From: Actinomycetes bacterium
GTDB lineage: Bacteria; Actinomycetota; Acidimicrobiia; Acidimicrobiales; RAAP-2
NCBI GenBank assembly: GCA_021850345.1
Contig: JAJZMN010000266.1
Location: 1-16,476 of the forward strand
Reading direction: 5' to 3'
Length of the DNA: 16,476 bases
Shown here one piece after another: positions 14,292 to 16,476 of the stretch. Under the pieces are notes generated by a model. It made no database searches and was not told the DNA's origin. It saw only the letters and a program-made list of their open reading frames with translations. Within the stretch, counting starts at the first letter, position 1, and each line of letters begins with the position of its first letter. The position numbers were made by a program, and so were the translations under genes.

Positions 14292-14697
14292 GCGGGTAGA
14301 CGTCCTCGAGCGCGCGGACGATGCGACGAAGGACGCGCTCCAGTGTGCGCCGGTTCATCGCACGCTCGCCGTCGGTGCAGATCCCCTCGAGGGTGACCGC
14401 GGTGGCTTCGGGCCTGTTGGCCGTGATGACGACGAGGCCCGTGAACTGGTTGAACGCCGCCGCACCCTGGTCGGGCGACCACGTGAGGGGGATGGTGACG
14501 GCCCCCGAGGGGTCACGCTGGGGCGGGCCGAGAGCAAAGCGTGGATTGACCGCCGGCGTGCCGAGCGCGCTCAGCGTGAGAGCGGGACGGATCCAGCTGG
14601 GCGGGCTCAAGCTGAACAGCTGAACGACGAGTTCGGCCGCGACGCGGGTGCGCAGTGTCACGCGCTCGGCGTGCACCTTGGGCGCGGAGATGTCCAC
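14218..14697 (-). CDS. Hypothetical protein, convergent with the response regulator
   Basis: A minus-strand frame whose codons have strong G/C third positions and a normal amino-acid balance, unlike the shadow frames elsewhere. It reads PKVHAERVTLRTRVAAELVV, then SWIRPALTLSALGTPAVNPR, FALGPPQRDPSGAVTIPLTW and FNQFTGLVVITANRPEATAV, ending with a helix RRTLERVLRRIVRALEDV. Alternating polar/hydrophobic strands plus a terminal helix suggest a small alpha/beta domain. I do not recognise the family. GTG at 14697 gives 160 residues. The frame is open to 14865 but that upstream part is not protein-like, and no good ribosome binding site is seen, so the start is uncertain. The last 25 codons overlap the 3' end of the response regulator on the other strand. 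An AT-richer stretch near 14740-14775 could hold divergent promoters for this gene and the EAL gene. Confidence 0.5.
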   Translation of the reverse strand: MDISAPKVHAERVTLRTRVAAELVVQLFSLSPPSWIRPALTLSALGTPAVNPRFALGPPQRDPSGAVTIPLTWSPDQGAAAFNQFTGLVVITANRPEATAVTLEGICTDGERAMNRRTLERVLRRIVRALEDVYPLSTPRCPPGPPATPPRASSAHRAC

Positions 14698-14831
14698 GGC
14701 GAGATCGTCGCCGAGACGGCGGCAGTTTCTCCAGACGCGTTCGCATCTATTCCGTAACGACGCGAATGCACTACGCGTGACCACGCGCGCGCATCTTCGC
14801 CGAGCGGCGTGACACGGCTTCACTGGGTGTT

Positions 14832-16328
14832 GTGAGCGATCAGCAGTCCATGACGTCGCGCCCACGTGGCGACTCGGAGCGCGGCGACGGGCGCGCCGTC
14901 GGCTTGCCGGCCCCGCGACGGTCCCCCGGCATGGTCGCGCAGTCCGTGCCCGGCCCGAGTGGCCCCACGAGTTGCCGCCGTCCTCCGCTGCGCACCGTGT
15001 GGTGGCATCCGCGTGAGGCCGACCGGCTCGCGTCTCTCGCGAGCTACAAGATCCTCGACACGCGTTCCGAGGCCCCCTACGACTCGGCCGTGCAGCTCGC
15101 CGCGACCCTGTGCGCCGCGCCGGCCGCGATGGTGACCCTGGTCGACGACGACCGGCAGTGGTTCAAGGCGTCGATCGGGCTGGCGGGGATGGGCTGTGAG
15201 ACGCCGCGCATCGACTCCGTCTGCTCGGACGCCGTCGCGCTCGAGTCGCGCCTCGTCATCGAGGACGCCCGGAAGAACCCCCGGTATGCGGCCAACCGGC
15301 TCGTGAGCGGACCGCCGTTCATCCGCGCCTATGCCGGGGTCCCGCTCATCGGCCGGGACGGCCTGCCTCTCGGGACCATCTGCGTCGTCGACACGCGGCC
15401 GCGCCGTTTCACGGCGACCCAGCTCGGGAGCCTTGAGGCCATGGCCCTGAACGTCGTGACCCACCTCGAGCTTCGAAGGGTCGACGGCCTCCTCGGCCGC
15501 GACCCGGCGCGCCTGCTCGACGACGCGCTCGACCCTCTGCGGCTGCGTCGCGCGATCGACACAGGTGAGTTCGTGAGCCGCTTCCAACCCATTGTCGACA
15601 TGCAGACCGGCGAGCCGCGCGCGTTCGAGGCGCTCGTGCGCTGGTCCCATCCCGAGCTGGGGGAGATCCCGCCCGCGCTGTTCCTCCCGGCGATGGAACG
15701 GACGGGGCTGATGCGCAGTCTCGGTCGATCGGTCCTCGCCGACGCACTCGATCTCGCGCGCGCCCTGGAGGCGCAGGAGCGGTGGATTCCGGTCCCCAGG
15801 GTCGCCGTGAACGTCTCGGGGACCGAGTTCGACGCACCCGGCCTCGCCGGCGAGATTGCCGACTCTCTCCATGTCCGCTCCGTCGCGCCGGCCGCGCTCT
15901 GTGTTGAGGTGACCGAGACGGCCCCGTTCGAAACGGGACGGGCTGCGGCCGAGATCGCCGAGTTGCACCGCCTCGGGGTCGGCGTCGCGCTCGACGACTT
16001 CGGATCCGGCACGGCGACCGTGGGCAAGATCGTCGACCTCCCCGTCACGGCGGTGAAGCTCGACCGCTCGCTCGCGACCGCGATGGACTCTCCCCGCGCC
16101 CGGGCGGTCGTGGCCTCGACCGTCCACATGGCGACCGAGATCGGGTTCGAGCTGAGCGGCGAGGGCATCGAGACGGCGCGCCAACGCGACGAGCTTGTTG
16201 GCCTCGGTGTGACGGTCGGTCAGGGCTGGCTGTTCAGCAGGGCGCTCGAGCCCGCCCAGGTCCTGGCCGAGGTGACCGGCTGGCCACTGCGCCCGGAATC
16301 TCGGACCCGGGACACGCGTGCGCGTTGA
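14832..16328 (+). CDS. GAF-EAL protein, probable cyclic-di-GMP phosphodiesterase
   Basis: This 498-residue cytoplasmic protein has a poorly conserved N-terminus (1-65), a GAF sensor domain (about 70-215: LASYKILDTRSEAPYDSAVQ, then AAMVTLVDDDRQWFKASIGL and FIRAYAGVPLIGRDGLPLGT) and an EAL domain (about 238-485). The EAL motifs for metal binding and catalysis appear intact: FEALVRW (E266), VNVSG (Asn), CVEVTET (Glu), DDFGSG (D388, D389), VKLDRS (Lys), GEGIET (Glu) and GQGWLFSRAL (Gln). It should therefore hydrolyse c-di-GMP to pGpG under control of the GAF ligand. There is no GGDEF domain. GTG 14832 follows a weak TTCACT -10-like hexamer by 7 bases. ATG 14850 is an alternative, because the N-terminus is not conserved. 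It is transcribed alone, downstream of the kinase pair on the same strand. Confidence 0.9.
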   Translation: MSDQQSMTSRPRGDSERGDGRAVGLPAPRRSPGMVAQSVPGPSGPTSCRRPPLRTVWWHPREADRLASLASYKILDTRSEAPYDSAVQLAATLCAAPAAMVTLVDDDRQWFKASIGLAGMGCETPRIDSVCSDAVALESRLVIEDARKNPRYAANRLVSGPPFIRAYAGVPLIGRDGLPLGTICVVDTRPRRFTATQLGSLEAMALNVVTHLELRRVDGLLGRDPARLLDDALDPLRLRRAIDTGEFVSRFQPIVDMQTGEPRAFEALVRWSHPELGEIPPALFLPAMERTGLMRSLGRSVLADALDLARALEAQERWIPVPRVAVNVSGTEFDAPGLAGEIADSLHVRSVAPAALCVEVTETAPFETGRAAAEIAELHRLGVGVALDDFGSGTATVGKIVDLPVTAVKLDRSLATAMDSPRARAVVASTVHMATEIGFELSGEGIETARQRDELVGLGVTVGQGWLFSRALEPAQVLAEVTGWPLRPESRTRDTRAR

Positions 16329-16476
16329 GAGGCTGCGGGAGAGTCAGGTGAATAGCGGGCCAGGTTCTTCTCGGGCTTGGTCGCGGGAGTCTGTGCCGCG
16401 AGCCGTGGGGGCGCGGGGGATTTCGGCGGCAGGACTGACCGCGCGAACTTGTCGGGCAGAAATGTGAGCGCTAACG
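16329..16476. other. Downstream edge, no gene seen
   Basis: 148 bases after the EAL gene contain no obvious gene, hairpin or promoter. The terminal GTGAGCGCTAACG resembles a half of a LacI-type operator (GAGCGCTNAC), but the window ends there. Confidence 0.4.

Noticed and set aside
16464..16476. GTGAGCGCTAACG at the window end, like part of a LacI-family operator
   Set aside because: The match is partial and cut by the window edge, and the downstream gene is not visible.
1..16476. CRISPR arrays, tRNA or rRNA genes
   Set aside because: I saw no regularly spaced repeat series, no cloverleaf-like sequence with a TTCGANNC T-arm in context, and no rRNA-like conserved blocks on either strand.

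Overview
The window is very GC-rich DNA with dense GTG starts, strong G/C preference at third codon positions and several genes that begin 6-8 bases after a TANNNT hexamer (leaderless transcripts). Together with the protein families present (baeRF-type release-factor homologue, NatAB-like ABC exporter, PAS/GAF hybrid kinase with NarL-type partner, and a gene family I recall mainly from actinobacteria), this points to a free-living actinobacterium, perhaps from a deep-branching environmental lineage. Genus cannot be told from sequence alone.

Bases 1-3170 are a mobile-element graveyard and accessory island. It holds the 3' scrap of an IS110-type transposase (2-113), a promoter and a two-gene toxin-antitoxin-like unit with ATGA overlap (569-1197), IS21-like terminal repeats (1270-1308, with a similar copy at 269-287 on the other side of the toxin-antitoxin unit), and a broken copy of a roughly 530-residue uncharacterised protein (1536-3132, one in-frame stop and one frameshift) followed by a hairpin.

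Bases 3412-5704 carry a compact two-gene ABC-2/Nat-type exporter: a leaderless ATPase and a GTGA-overlapping permease.

Bases 6345-10583 carry three RNA- or nucleotide-related genes: a bacterial homologue of archaeo-eukaryotic release factor 1 (baeRF), a beta-CASP metallo-beta-lactamase RNase-like enzyme, and a LOG/SLOG-fold protein translationally coupled to it by a GTGA overlap. The baeRF and RNase genes have the same -10 hexamer, TATGGT. Long GC-rich spacers of about 780, 850 and 735 bases without convincing genes separate the units. One holds an 11-bp tandem repeat that looks like an operator.

Bases 11128-16328 form a signalling block: a PAS-GAF-PAS-kinase-receiver hybrid histidine kinase overlapping its NarL/LuxR response regulator, a probable small minus-strand gene convergent with it, and a GAF-EAL protein with all visible catalytic motifs of a cyclic-di-GMP phosphodiesterase. 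A plausible reading is a stress-responsive cluster in which the kinase pair controls RNA-quality and nucleotide enzymes next door. That link is inference from proximity, not shown by the sequence.
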